Assembly: GCA_934476075.1 (NCBI GenBank)
Contig: CAKSNH010000001.1
Location: 1-64,000, forward strand
Source of the DNA: an uncultured Clostridia bacterium
Lineage (GTDB): Bacteria; Bacillota; Clostridia; UBA1381
Length of the DNA: 64,000 nucleotides
Direction of reading: 5' to 3'
The notes under the pieces are model-generated. The model ran no database searches. It was given only the letters and a program-made list of their open reading frames with translations, and had not been told where the DNA came from. Made by a program: the position numbers and the translations under genes. Every line of letters begins with the position of its first letter. Positions within the stretch are counted from its first letter, which is position 1. This document shows positions 53,607 through 61,524 of the stretch, piece after piece.

Positions 53607-54776
53607 ATGATTGAACAAAAAGCATTGGCTATGTCTGATGAGTTGATTGCTCTCAGACGAGCATTACATAAAGTTCCCGAAACAGCTTTTCTTGAAAAAC
53701 GCACGTCCAAAATAATACAGGATAAGCTGACCGAATACGGAATACCTTTTGAAGTTGTTGCCAAAACAGGTGTTGTAGGCATTATAAAGGGTGCAAAAGA
53801 CGGAAAGACTGTTTTGCTTCGTGCCGATATAGACGGATTGCCGATAGAGGAAAACAGTGGGGTAGAGTTCAAGTCGGAAATTGACGGTTTTATGCACGCC
53901 TGCGGACATGACGTACATACAACGTGTCTGCTTGGTGCGGCGAAAATACTAAATGAAATGAAAGACCAACTGAGCGGAAATGTAAAGCTTGTGTTTCAGC
54001 CGGCAGAGGAGGGTGTCGGCGGTGCATTGCCGATGATAAACGAGGGAGTTATGGAAAATCCTCATGTAGATTCTGCATTTGCACTGCACGTTGAGCCTTT
54101 GGAGGAAGTCGGAAATATACAAATTCGTGACGGTGCTATAATGGCATCTCCCGACGATTTTGAATTAACCGTTCACGGCGTCGGCGGACACGGTGCTTAT
54201 CCCGATAAATGCGTAGACCCGATTTTGGTTGCAAGTATGATTGTGAATGCTTACCAAACAATAGTCAGCCGACAAATTGACCCGATGACCCCTGCGGTAG
54301 TATCGGTTTGTTCGTTCCATGCCGGCAACTGCACCAATGCAATTCCTAACAGTGCAACACTAACGGGAACTGCACGTTCGCTGAGCAAAGAAACACGGGC
54401 AAAATTGGCACATCTGCTTGAAAAAATAGCCATTGATACTGCCGAAAGCATGGGTGCAACCTGTGATTTTGAATTTAAGCCATTATATCCGCCTACAATC
54501 AACAGTAAAGAGGCAAATGAAGTTGTTGTAAATGCGGCGAAGAAACTAAATATTATCAAAGACGTGGTAACACTTGAAAAAGCATCTATGGCAGGTGACG
54601 ATTTTGCGTACTTTATTGATAAAGTACCGGGTTCATATTTTAAACTTGGTGTAGGAAATAAGGACAAAGGTATCAATTATCCTATACATAGTCCTAAGTT
54701 TAATATTGATGAATCGGCATTGTCTATCGGAAGTGCTTTAATGGCACAGATTGCGTTTGAATATTTAAACAAATAG
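53607..54776 (+). CDS. M20-family amidohydrolase / metallopeptidase
   Basis: Di-metal hydrolase of 389 aa, of the aminoacylase / N-acetyl-amino-acid or hippurate hydrolase group. Metal ligands are in HACGHDVHTTCLLGAAK, the QPAEEGVGGA loop and PIHSPKF near the end; the dimerisation domain contains HGVGGHGAYPDKCVDP. AAAGGA (53593-53598) selects ATG 53607 over an in-frame start at 53541 inside DUF3795. No signal peptide, so it acts in the cytoplasm on acylated amino acids or small peptides; the substrate is not determinable. The TAG stop is the first base triplet of a palindromic repeat. Confidence 0.9.
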   Translation: MIEQKALAMSDELIALRRALHKVPETAFLEKRTSKIIQDKLTEYGIPFEVVAKTGVVGIIKGAKDGKTVLLRADIDGLPIEENSGVEFKSEIDGFMHACGHDVHTTCLLGAAKILNEMKDQLSGNVKLVFQPAEEGVGGALPMINEGVMENPHVDSAFALHVEPLEEVGNIQIRDGAIMASPDDFELTVHGVGGHGAYPDKCVDPILVASMIVNAYQTIVSRQIDPMTPAVVSVCSFHAGNCTNAIPNSATLTGTARSLSKETRAKLAHLLEKIAIDTAESMGATCDFEFKPLYPPTINSKEANEVVVNAAKKLNIIKDVVTLEKASMAGDDFAYFIDKVPGSYFKLGVGNKDKGINYPIHSPKFNIDESALSIGSALMAQIAFEYLNK

Positions 54777-54876
54777 TTTACCATAATTTATTTATGTAAA
54801 TTAAAAGGGCTATGTGTGTATCATATAGTCCTTTTAATAGATTATTATATTTACATAATATTATTATGGTAAACTA
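54774..54876. repeat. Palindromic ~103-bp element, repeat family 2
   Basis: The outer 14-bp arms TAGTTTACCATAAT (54774-54787) and ATTATGGTAAACTA (54863-54876) are perfect inverted repeats. Inside lies a second hairpin (TTAAAAGGGCTAT with its wobble-paired partner ending CCTTTTAA). The whole can fold into one long imperfect stem. It may act as the terminator of the M20 gene; its structure also resembles a non-autonomous inverted-repeat element. Confidence 0.65.
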
Positions 54877-54899
54877 AATTCAAAAAAGGAAACTGTAAA

Positions 54900-55655
54900 A
54901 TGTCAAATATTAGAAATTATATACCAAATCCCAATCTTCCTCAAAAAAATGTATGCACTGTAATTACAGATTATCGCACACCCAAAAAAGTTATAAATAA
55001 ACTGGCAGAACTGCAAATAAATATACTGCCGACAACATCGGTTGACACACTTTATAATGCCGTAAGGGGACACGCTGATTTGCAGATACATCATATATAT
55101 AATAACACGTTTGTGTGTGCAGCCGAATGTTATAATTATTATAAAACTATATTGCCGGACTGCGAATTAATACAAGGTACGAGTTTTCTTGCAAGTAACT
55201 ATCCGCAGGATATTGCATATAATGTAGCAAGAATTGATAAAATTGCATTTCATAATCTGAAATATACCGATTACAAAATAGCTGAGTATTATGAAAAATT
55301 AAATATAAAGCTTGTAAATGTAAAACAAGGTTATGCCAAATGCAATGTATGTATTGCAGGAAAAAATGCAATAATAACATCAGATAAATCAATAGCAAAA
55401 GCTGCTGATAATTATAATATTGATGTACTTTTTATATCACAGGGATATATTGACCTTATTGATTTTCCGTATGGATTTATCGGCGGTGCATCGGGATTGA
55501 TTGCACCCGACAAACTTGCGTTTACCGGCAATATTAAGTTACACCACGATTATGACAAAATAGCAGAATTTTGCGAAGTGTATAATGTAGCATTGATGTC
55601 GCTTTCAGACGATAAACTTGTTGATGTCGGCTCATTGCTGCCAATTTGTATATGA
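54900..55655 (+). CDS. DUF6873 protein, predicted guanidino-modifying-enzyme fold
   Basis: Cytoplasmic protein of 251 aa. It matches my memory of the DUF6873 group: VCTVITDYRTPKKVINKLAE, RGHADLQIHHIYNNTFVCA, NVKQGYAKCNVCIAGKNAII, TSDKSIAKAADNYNIDVLFI and GFIGGASGLIAPDKLAFTGN. The fold is thought to be that of amidinotransferases and arginine deiminases, and Cys and His/Asp residues are scattered at suitable places, but no reaction is known. AAGGA (54886-54890) precedes ATG 54900. It is 12 bases ahead of the ytxC-like sporulation gene, so a role in spore formation is possible. Confidence 0.65.
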   Translation: MSNIRNYIPNPNLPQKNVCTVITDYRTPKKVINKLAELQINILPTTSVDTLYNAVRGHADLQIHHIYNNTFVCAAECYNYYKTILPDCELIQGTSFLASNYPQDIAYNVARIDKIAFHNLKYTDYKIAEYYEKLNIKLVNVKQGYAKCNVCIAGKNAIITSDKSIAKAADNYNIDVLFISQGYIDLIDFPYGFIGGASGLIAPDKLAFTGNIKLHHDYDKIAEFCEVYNVALMSLSDDKLVDVGSLLPICI

Positions 55656-55667
55656 GGATGTGGGCGT

Positions 55668-56402
55668 GTGTGGAAGAAAATTCGTATAGGACTTAATGTC
55701 AAATTATATGATGTTATAATAGATAATTACAGTGATTTGGATATGTTTTGCAATACATTGGCAAATTATATTTTACAGAAATACCCTAAAACGATTGCCG
55801 AACGTGTTATAAAATATAACTACGGTTATTTTTCGGAAAATGAACTGCACGAAATATCAAAGCTTGTATTGTCAAAATTCAAATATGACAAGAACATTAT
55901 AATTGAAGAATTAATCGAATATATCGAAAATAATGATATATTGATATTAGACGGATTTGTAATGTTCCGATTGCCGGACATTGTATGTGTTATGGAAAAT
56001 ATTGTAGATGATGTTGTAAATGCAATGATAACGCAGCATGAATATGATGAATTTATAAATCTGCTGAAATTCTTTGTGGATATGCAAACACCTGAAATAG
56101 ATATTGTGCATATAATCAGAAACGAAAATAAATATCTTATATTAGACAGATATTTTAAGGATATTACAGATGAATGTATCAGCGACTTTCTAGATGAACT
56201 TCGTTACGGTACGATTAATTATGATGATTTGTTGTTAAGTGTACTGATAACGCTTGCACCAAAAAATATTTGTATTCACAGATGCAATTTAATCAGTAAT
56301 AAAGAATTATTATTGACGCTGAAAAAAATCTTTAATAATAGAATTACATTTTACGAAACAAAAAATCCAATGAAGATAAGCAAGATAAATTCAATATATT
56401 AA
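55668..56402 (+). CDS. Sporulation protein YtxC-like
   Basis: Protein of 244 aa resembling the YtxC family of putative sporulation proteins: an N-terminal variable part, NDILILDGFVMFRLPDIVCV, ENIVDDVVNAMITQHEYDEF, FVDMQTPEIDIVHII, and the C-terminal LITLAPKNICIHRC. It has no membrane segment. The start is GTG 55668, after a GAGG at 55654-55657 that overlaps the upstream stop, which implies translational coupling with the DUF6873 gene. The biochemical role of YtxC is unknown. Confidence 0.75.
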   Translation: MWKKIRIGLNVKLYDVIIDNYSDLDMFCNTLANYILQKYPKTIAERVIKYNYGYFSENELHEISKLVLSKFKYDKNIIIEELIEYIENNDILILDGFVMFRLPDIVCVMENIVDDVVNAMITQHEYDEFINLLKFFVDMQTPEIDIVHIIRNENKYLILDRYFKDITDECISDFLDELRYGTINYDDLLLSVLITLAPKNICIHRCNLISNKELLLTLKKIFNNRITFYETKNPMKISKINSIY

Positions 56403-56464
56403 AAATAACACATCTAAGTCAGATAAAGAGTGATTTATAATACTTGGATTTCTGTATAAATGTT

Positions 56465-56513
56465 ATCCCCTCGGCAGCCGATTTTTACGGATTTTGCCGA
56501 AGGGATTTATTTT
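56465..56513. terminator. Terminator between convergent genes
   Basis: ATCCCCTCGGCA (56465-56476) pairs, with one mismatch, with TGCCGAAGGGAT (56495-56506), followed by TTATTTTTG. It probably serves ytxC and the converging GerMN gene. Confidence 0.65.
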
Positions 56514-56524
56514 TGTACATATAA

Positions 56525-57031
56525 TTAAATTGTGTAATCAGGCACAAACGTTTCTCGCATATCAATGTGACCTTTAAAGTGCGGCTGAGTTTTACCGTCA
56601 ATCGTAAATTTTACTTTTGTAATTCCTTCAACCGATGATAACGAATTGACTATTGAATAAACCGTCAAAATTTCCTGATTGGCTAAATCGGAATGTTGCT
56701 GTACAAATTTTTTTGACAGATTGACATAGGCAGTATCGTTTTCGACTTTTACAGTGATACCGTTTTTGATATTAGGTATTGTTCGTAAAATTTTAGGATT
56801 GCTGTCACGGCCTTTTAATAATTCGCTCACAACAGCTTTTGTGGCTTTTTCCGAAGATTTGCAGTTTTTTATACTTACGGTTGTCGGCAGCAATCTTAAC
56901 ATATCTTTATCGACAAAATATATTTCTGCCGTCTGTGTAGTTGCCATAACCGGTTTGGAACTGCTTGTCCATATTGATTTAGCACCCAGCACCAGCACAA
57001 TCATACCAATTATAAGTAAATATTTCCGCAT
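56525..57031 (-). CDS. GerMN-domain protein
   Basis: Exported protein of 168 aa. An N-terminal membrane segment (YLLIIGMIVLVLGAKSIW) is followed by one GerMN domain: AEIYFVDKDMLRLLPTTVSI, KATKAVVSELLKGRDSNPKI, VENDTAYVNLSKKFVQQH, ILTVYSIVNSLSSVEGITKV. In Bacillus GerM, two such domains build a ring linking mother cell and forespore; single-domain proteins have less clear jobs. AAGGGTG upstream selects ATG 57031. It stands as a single gene. Confidence 0.8.
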   Translation of the reverse strand: MRKYLLIIGMIVLVLGAKSIWTSSSKPVMATTQTAEIYFVDKDMLRLLPTTVSIKNCKSSEKATKAVVSELLKGRDSNPKILRTIPNIKNGITVKVENDTAYVNLSKKFVQQHSDLANQEILTVYSIVNSLSSVEGITKVKFTIDGKTQPHFKGHIDMRETFVPDYTI

Positions 57032-57102
57032 TATATAACACCCTTTCATATAAACTGTATGTTATATATTATATGCGAAAATTTCCAAAATATTACTATA
57101 AA

Positions 57103-57357
57103 TTATAATTCAGCCTTTGCAAGTTCCAATGCGGTAGCTAATTGGTCAGGACATGATGTCCCCTTTGCCCCGCATTGCGTGCCTTTTAAACGTGAGATAA
57201 CGTCATCGACCTTCATTCCCTCCACAAGTCTTGCAATACCTTGTGTGTTACCTGAACAGCCTCTTGTGAAAGCTACATTTTTTACAATTCCATTATCAAT
57301 ATCAAATGAAATATTAACTGAACAGACTCCGTTTGGTTTATAATTAAAACTTGCCAT
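57103..57357 (-). CDS. TSCPD-domain protein
   Basis: Small protein of 84 aa with the TSCPD signature itself (GTSCPDQLA) and the partner motif RGCSGNTQGIARL. The domain also occurs in some class II ribonucleotide reductases and probably binds metal through its cysteines; the free-standing version has no established function. AGGAGG (57366-57371) lies ahead of ATG 57357. Confidence 0.83.
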   Translation of the reverse strand: MASFNYKPNGVCSVNISFDIDNGIVKNVAFTRGCSGNTQGIARLVEGMKVDDVISRLKGTQCGAKGTSCPDQLATALELAKAEL

Positions 57358-57461
57358 AATAAAATTCCTCCTGTAACAAGTGATTATTAAAGTAAACAAA
57401 TCATATTGCCTACATTACATAATTATTATATATTATTTCGATATTTTTTTCAATATATATA

Positions 57462-57490
57462 TTGACTAATTTGTGCTAAAACGATATAAT
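57462..57490 (+). promoter_or_regulatory. SigA promoter of the transaldolase gene
   Basis: TTGACT (57462-57467), 17 bases, perfect TATAAT (57485-57490), about 57 bases before the start codon. Confidence 0.75.
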
Positions 57491-57547
57491 ATATTTAGAT
57501 GTTAATTAGATAATATCAATGCAAATTACATTTTGGAGGTTACAAAA

Positions 57548-58195
57548 ATGAAATTATTTATTGATACCGCTAACGTTGATGAAATTCGTCAAGCTAACGA
57601 TATGGGAGTTATTTGTGGTGTTACAACAAATCCGTCACTTATAGCTAAGGAAGGCAGAGATTTTGTTGAAACCGTTAAGGAAATTACAACTATTGTTGAC
57701 GGTCCTATAAGTGCAGAAGTTATTTCTCTTAAAGCCGAAGGCATGGTTGAGGAAGCTCGTGAACTTGCTAAAATACATAAAAATATTATCATTAAAATTC
57801 CTATGACTGTTGAGGGTCTGAAAGCTGTTAAAATTCTTACAGCGGAAGGAATTAAGACAAATGTTACATTAATTTTCTCAGCTGCTCAGGCTTTGTTGGC
57901 TGCCCGTGCAGGTGCATCATATGTAAGTCCATTCCTAGGCAGACTTGATGACATCGGTACAGTTGGTATGAACTTGATTGAAGAAATTGCTGATATATTT
58001 GAAATTCACTCAATCCCTACTGAAATTATCGCCGCAAGCATCAGAAACCCTATCCACGTTATTGATGCAGCAAGAGCCGGCTGTGATATTGCAACAGTTC
58101 CGTTCAAAGTAATTATGCAAATGACAAAACACCCATTGACAGACAATGGTATTGAAAGATTCTTAAAGGATTGGGAAACTGTTCCTAAGAAGTAA
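57548..58195 (+). CDS. Transaldolase, TalC / fructose-6-phosphate aldolase subfamily
   Basis: Short-form transaldolase of 215 aa, moving a three-carbon unit in the non-oxidative pentose phosphate pathway. The Schiff-base Lys lies in NIIIKIPMTVEGLKAVK; other motifs are MKLFIDTANVDEIRQANDMG, GVTTNPSLIAKEGRD, AEGIKTNVTLIFSAAQALLA and SPFLGRLDDIGTVGMNLI. TGGAGG (57534-57539) selects ATG 57548. The family also includes fructose-6-phosphate aldolase, which cannot be excluded by eye. Confidence 0.92.
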   Translation: MKLFIDTANVDEIRQANDMGVICGVTTNPSLIAKEGRDFVETVKEITTIVDGPISAEVISLKAEGMVEEARELAKIHKNIIIKIPMTVEGLKAVKILTAEGIKTNVTLIFSAAQALLAARAGASYVSPFLGRLDDIGTVGMNLIEEIADIFEIHSIPTEIIAASIRNPIHVIDAARAGCDIATVPFKVIMQMTKHPLTDNGIERFLKDWETVPKK

Positions 58196-58210
58196 TAAAT
58201 GAATAGATAT

Positions 58211-58241
58211 AAAGCCGAGATGAGAAAATCTCGGCTTTTTT
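58211..58241 (+). terminator. Terminator of the transaldolase gene
   Basis: AAAGCCGAGAT (58211-58221) pairs with ATCTCGGCTTT (58228-58238), followed by T residues shared with repeat copy 3. Confidence 0.88.
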
Positions 58242-58325
58242 AATTTGTATGAAATTGCATAAAAAATCAAAAATGCTACATTATTCCTACGCCCGCAGCG
58301 AAGCTTCTATCAAAAGCTTTTTTAT
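58236..58325 (-). repeat. Dispersed repeat, family 1, copy 3 (short)
   Basis: Minus-strand copy beginning ATAAAAAAGCTTTTGATAG (from 58325) and ending CAAATTAAAAAA (58236). It shares the core but lacks about 14 bases around the CGTCATTGCG segment. It lies between the convergent transaldolase and tsf genes. Confidence 0.75.
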
Positions 58326-58340
58326 TAAAATCATAATTAA

Positions 58341-58367
58341 AGGGTAGAGTGTTAAACACCCTACCCT
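58341..58367 (-). terminator. Terminator of rpsB-tsf
   Basis: AGGGTAGAGTGTT (58341-58353) pairs with AACACCCTACCCT (58355-58367), one G-U pair. Downstream on the minus strand is TTAATTATGATTTT. Confidence 0.6.
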
Positions 58368-58402
58368 ATTAATAACAAATTCAATTTTTATAAAATTGCC
58401 AA

Positions 58403-59320
58403 TTATTTCATCATATTAGCAACTTCATCAGCGAAGTTCTCTTCTTTCTTTTCAAGACCTTCACCAGTTTCAAAACGAACAAACTTCTTGATAGCAAGCT
58501 TAGCGCCTGTTTTCTTAGCAACTTGTTCAACATACTTGCCAACAGTTTCTTTGTTTTCAGCTTTAACATATTCTTGACCTAGCAAGCAAACTTCTTTAAG
58601 TTCCTTGTTCAAACGACCAATAATCATCTTTTCGATGATTTCGTCAGGCTTGTTAGCATTCTTAGGGTCGTTCTTAACTTGTGCCAAAAGAATTTCTTTT
58701 TCGTGTTGCTTGTAATCTTCTGCAACATCTTCATCTGAAAGATATTTAGGATTTAGAGCTGCAACCTGCATAGCAACGTTTCTCAAACATTCCTTAATTT
58801 CATCAGATTGAGCATCTGTATCAGCTTCAACCAATACACCGATTTTACCGGCAGCATGAATATAATCAACAACCATACCTGTTGTTTCAATTCTCTCGAA
58901 ACGTCTGATGTTCATGTTTTCACCGATTGTAGCAATCTTTTCTGTCAAAACTTCGCTTACAGTAGCTGATTCATTTTCGCATGGCATAGCAAGCAATGCT
59001 TCAACGTCAGCAGGATTGTTCTTAGCGATAGTCATAGCTACATTAGTAACAAAGTTTTGGAAATCAGCATTCTTAGCAACAAAGTCTGTTTCTGAGTTTA
59101 CTTCAACTACAACACCAACATTGCCGTCAATATATGCTTTTACAAGACCTTCTGCTGCAATTCTGCCCGACTTCTTAGCAGCAGTTGCAAGACCTTTTTC
59201 TCTCAAAAATTCAATAGCTTTATCCTTATCACCGTCTGTTTCGGTAAGAGCCTTTTTACAGTCCATCATACCGCAGCCTGTGATTTCTCTCAATTCTTTT
59301 ACATCTTTTGCTGTAAACAT
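58403..59320 (-). CDS. tsf: Translation elongation factor Ts
   Basis: Guanine-nucleotide exchange factor for EF-Tu; 305 aa. N-terminal VKELREITGCGMMDCKKALT and DKAIEFLREKGLATAAKKSG, then VEVNSETDFVAKN and the coiled-coil and dimerisation region. ATG 59320 is preceded by AGGAGG (59331-59336). It follows rpsB in the order found in nearly all bacteria, separated by about 100 bases containing a hairpin. Confidence 0.97.
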   Translation of the reverse strand: MFTAKDVKELREITGCGMMDCKKALTETDGDKDKAIEFLREKGLATAAKKSGRIAAEGLVKAYIDGNVGVVVEVNSETDFVAKNADFQNFVTNVAMTIAKNNPADVEALLAMPCENESATVSEVLTEKIATIGENMNIRRFERIETTGMVVDYIHAAGKIGVLVEADTDAQSDEIKECLRNVAMQVAALNPKYLSDEDVAEDYKQHEKEILLAQVKNDPKNANKPDEIIEKMIIGRLNKELKEVCLLGQEYVKAENKETVGKYVEQVAKKTGAKLAIKKFVRFETGEGLEKKEENFADEVANMMK

Positions 59321-59361
59321 TATTAATATCCTCCTAAAAGTATTTTATATAAACATACTGA

Positions 59362-59409
59362 AAAAGCAGTCTGTCAGTCTTTTTATCCAAAGACTTAAAG
59401 ACTGCTTTT
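59362..59409 (-). terminator. Attenuator-like double hairpin between rpsB and tsf
   Basis: The outer stem AAAAGCAGTCT (59362-59372) with AGACTGCTTTT (59399-59409) encloses a second stem AGTCTTT / AAAGACT. On the minus strand it ends in a T-run, so part of the rpsB transcripts may stop here. Confidence 0.65.
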
Positions 59410-59421
59410 AAAATTCAAAAA

Positions 59422-60150
59422 TTATTCAGCGTCTGCTTCTTCTTCAGCTTCAGCGTCAACTTGTTCGCCTTGTCTGCCTTCAATAATAGCGTTAGCCATT
59501 GTTGAAGCGATTAGCTTAACAGCTCTGATAGCGTCATCGTTACCAGGAATTACATAATCAACTTCATCAGGGTCACAGTTAGTATCAACGATAGCTACTA
59601 CCGGAATACCTAGCTTTTTAGCTTCTGCGATAGCGATTTTTTCCTTGCGAGGGTCAACAACGAACATAGCACCCGGAAGTTTCTTCATGTTCTTGATACC
59701 GCCAAGGTATTTTTCAAGTTTATCTCTTTCAGCTTTTAGCTTAATAACTTCTTTCTTTGGTAGAAGTTCAAATGTACCGTCTTCTTCCATTTGGTTAAGT
59801 TGAGCCAAACGGTCAATACGTTTTTGAATAGTCTTGAAGTTTGTAAGCATACCGCCAAGCCATCTGGCATTTACAAAGTACATACCAACTCTTTCAGCTT
59901 CTTCCTTGATTGAGTCCTGAGCTTGTTTCTTTGTACCAACGAAAAGAACTTCTTCACCGTTTTGAGCCAAATCTCTGATAAAGAAATATGCTTCTTCTAC
60001 CTTTTTAACTGTCTTTTGAAGGTCGATGATGTAGATACCGTTTCTTTCTGTGAAGATGTATTCAGCCATTTTAGGGTTCCATCTTCTTGTTTGGTGACCA
60101 AAGTGTACACCGGCTTCCAAAAGTTGTTTCATTGAAATTACGTTTGCCAT
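59422..60150 (-). CDS. rpsB: 30S ribosomal protein S2
   Basis: Ribosomal protein of 242 aa: MKQLLEAGVHFGHQTRRWNP, FTERNGIYIIDLQKTVK, NARWLGGMLTNFKTIQKRI, VVDPRKEKIAIAEAKKLGIP and VDTNCDPDEVDYVIPGNDD. The C-terminus is an acidic tail (EQVDAEAEEEADAE). AGGAGG lies just upstream of ATG 60150. First gene of the rpsB-tsf operon. Confidence 0.98.
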   Translation of the reverse strand: MANVISMKQLLEAGVHFGHQTRRWNPKMAEYIFTERNGIYIIDLQKTVKKVEEAYFFIRDLAQNGEEVLFVGTKKQAQDSIKEEAERVGMYFVNARWLGGMLTNFKTIQKRIDRLAQLNQMEEDGTFELLPKKEVIKLKAERDKLEKYLGGIKNMKKLPGAMFVVDPRKEKIAIAEAKKLGIPVVAIVDTNCDPDEVDYVIPGNDDAIRAVKLIASTMANAIIEGRQGEQVDAEAEEEADAE

Positions 60151-60261
60151 TTTAAAAATTCCTCCTGTTTTTTAAATCCTCCACTCTTTTCACATTTTTA
60201 AAGCACCATATAGGCAACACTTTACAAAATCGAAGAGTGTGTGTATTTTTCATACCATACT

Positions 60262-60290
60262 ATATTAACATATATTTTTTCAAAATGCAA
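60262..60290 (-). promoter_or_regulatory. Candidate promoter of rpsB-tsf
   Basis: On the minus strand TTGCAT (60285-60290), 17 bases, TAATAT (60262-60267). Both boxes are imperfect; the leader would be about 105 bases, long enough for S2 autoregulation. Confidence 0.4.
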
Positions 60291-60298
60291 GCATTTTT

Positions 60299-61507
60299 TT
60301 AATTATTGTTCAAAAAATTTACCGCAGCTTTTAATTGTGTGTCCTCCTGTTCTGTAAGCTGTGCAATATTTTTGTTAATTCCGTCCGGCAATTCCGACAC
60401 TATATCAGGCGTCACACCTTCACCCTGTATACATTTATCGTTTGCAAAATAATATTTGCCGTAGGTCATTTTTATACCCGAGCCGTCCTTAAAAGGAATA
60501 ATGCTCTGTATAACACCTTTTCCGTATGTTGTGACCCCGATAACCGTTGCACGTCCGGCACATTGCAGCGACCCCGACAAAACCTCCGACGCACTGGCAC
60601 TTCCTTTATTGACAAGCACCGCTATCGGTACATTTAAGCTGAATTTGTCGGTTATCTCCCTGCCATCGGCATCGGTTATTGTGTCACTTGATTTTGTGTA
60701 TACCTTGTTGCCGTTTTTGTCCATAGTATACATTATCGTTCCGCTCGGCAGCATATAATCGGCAATGGAGCATACCGCATCAGCATCACCGCCGGGATTG
60801 TTTCGCAAATCAATTATCAGTTTCTGCATACCGTTTTCCTTTAACTGTGCAAACTGATTTTTAAAATCTTTTGCAATACCTATATCAAAATCGCTTATGC
60901 GGATATATCCGATATTATTTTCAAGCATTTTACTTTTCACAGCTATTCTGTGTATTTCCTCACGGGTTATTGTCACGTCAAACGGCTCACTGTCGCCACG
61001 CTTGATTTTAATAGTCATACTCTCCCCCGCATTGCCTTTGAGCATATTGATTACATCGGAATAATTGCTTGCGTCACAGCTGTTTCCGTCCATACTCACA
61101 ACAACGTCACCGCTTAAAATACCTGCTTTTTCAGCCGGTGAATCTTCATACGGCGCCACAACTTCCACTGTGTTATTTTCCTTATTCGGTGCAACAACAA
61201 TACCAACGCCCACAAAAATTCCTTTATTGTCATCGGTATATGTTTTAAATGTGTCCGCATCAAAATATTGCGTGTACGGGTCATTCAGTGCGGCAGTCAT
61301 TGCATAAGCGGCGTAATCCTCCATCTTCTGATAATCAATGTCATTCAGAAAATATTTATCGGATAAATGTGCTATTGTTTCTATTTTTGAAATCAGCTTA
61401 CTGTAACTGTGACTTGACTCCGCAACATTTCTAACAACATTTGTCAATGAACTTGACACTACCGCCGTAATGCAAACCGCTATTATGATTGTCTTTTTAC
61501 TGCTCAA
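60299..61507 (-). CDS. S41 carboxyl-terminal processing peptidase, CtpA/PrC type
   Basis: Exported serine protease of 402 aa. A membrane-anchoring N-terminus (TIIIAVCITAVVSSSLTNVV) is followed by a PDZ domain (VGVGIVVAPNKENNTVEVVA; DSPAEKAGILSGDVVVSMDG) and the S41 core (LIIDLRNNPGGDADAVCSIA, catalytic Ser in NKGSASASEVLSG, catalytic Lys in TYGKGVIQS). GGAGG (61516-61520) is eight bases ahead of a TTG at 61507, which I take as the start; an earlier TTG at 61522 overlaps the ribosome-binding site. It follows the M23 hydrolase by 17 bases, so it probably processes wall or spore proteins in the same programme. Confidence 0.92.
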   Translation of the reverse strand: MSSKKTIIIAVCITAVVSSSLTNVVRNVAESSHSYSKLISKIETIAHLSDKYFLNDIDYQKMEDYAAYAMTAALNDPYTQYFDADTFKTYTDDNKGIFVGVGIVVAPNKENNTVEVVAPYEDSPAEKAGILSGDVVVSMDGNSCDASNYSDVINMLKGNAGESMTIKIKRGDSEPFDVTITREEIHRIAVKSKMLENNIGYIRISDFDIGIAKDFKNQFAQLKENGMQKLIIDLRNNPGGDADAVCSIADYMLPSGTIMYTMDKNGNKVYTKSSDTITDADGREITDKFSLNVPIAVLVNKGSASASEVLSGSLQCAGRATVIGVTTYGKGVIQSIIPFKDGSGIKMTYGKYYFANDKCIQGEGVTPDIVSELPDGINKNIAQLTEQEDTQLKAAVNFLNNN

Positions 61508-61524
61508 TTTGAATGCCTCCAATA

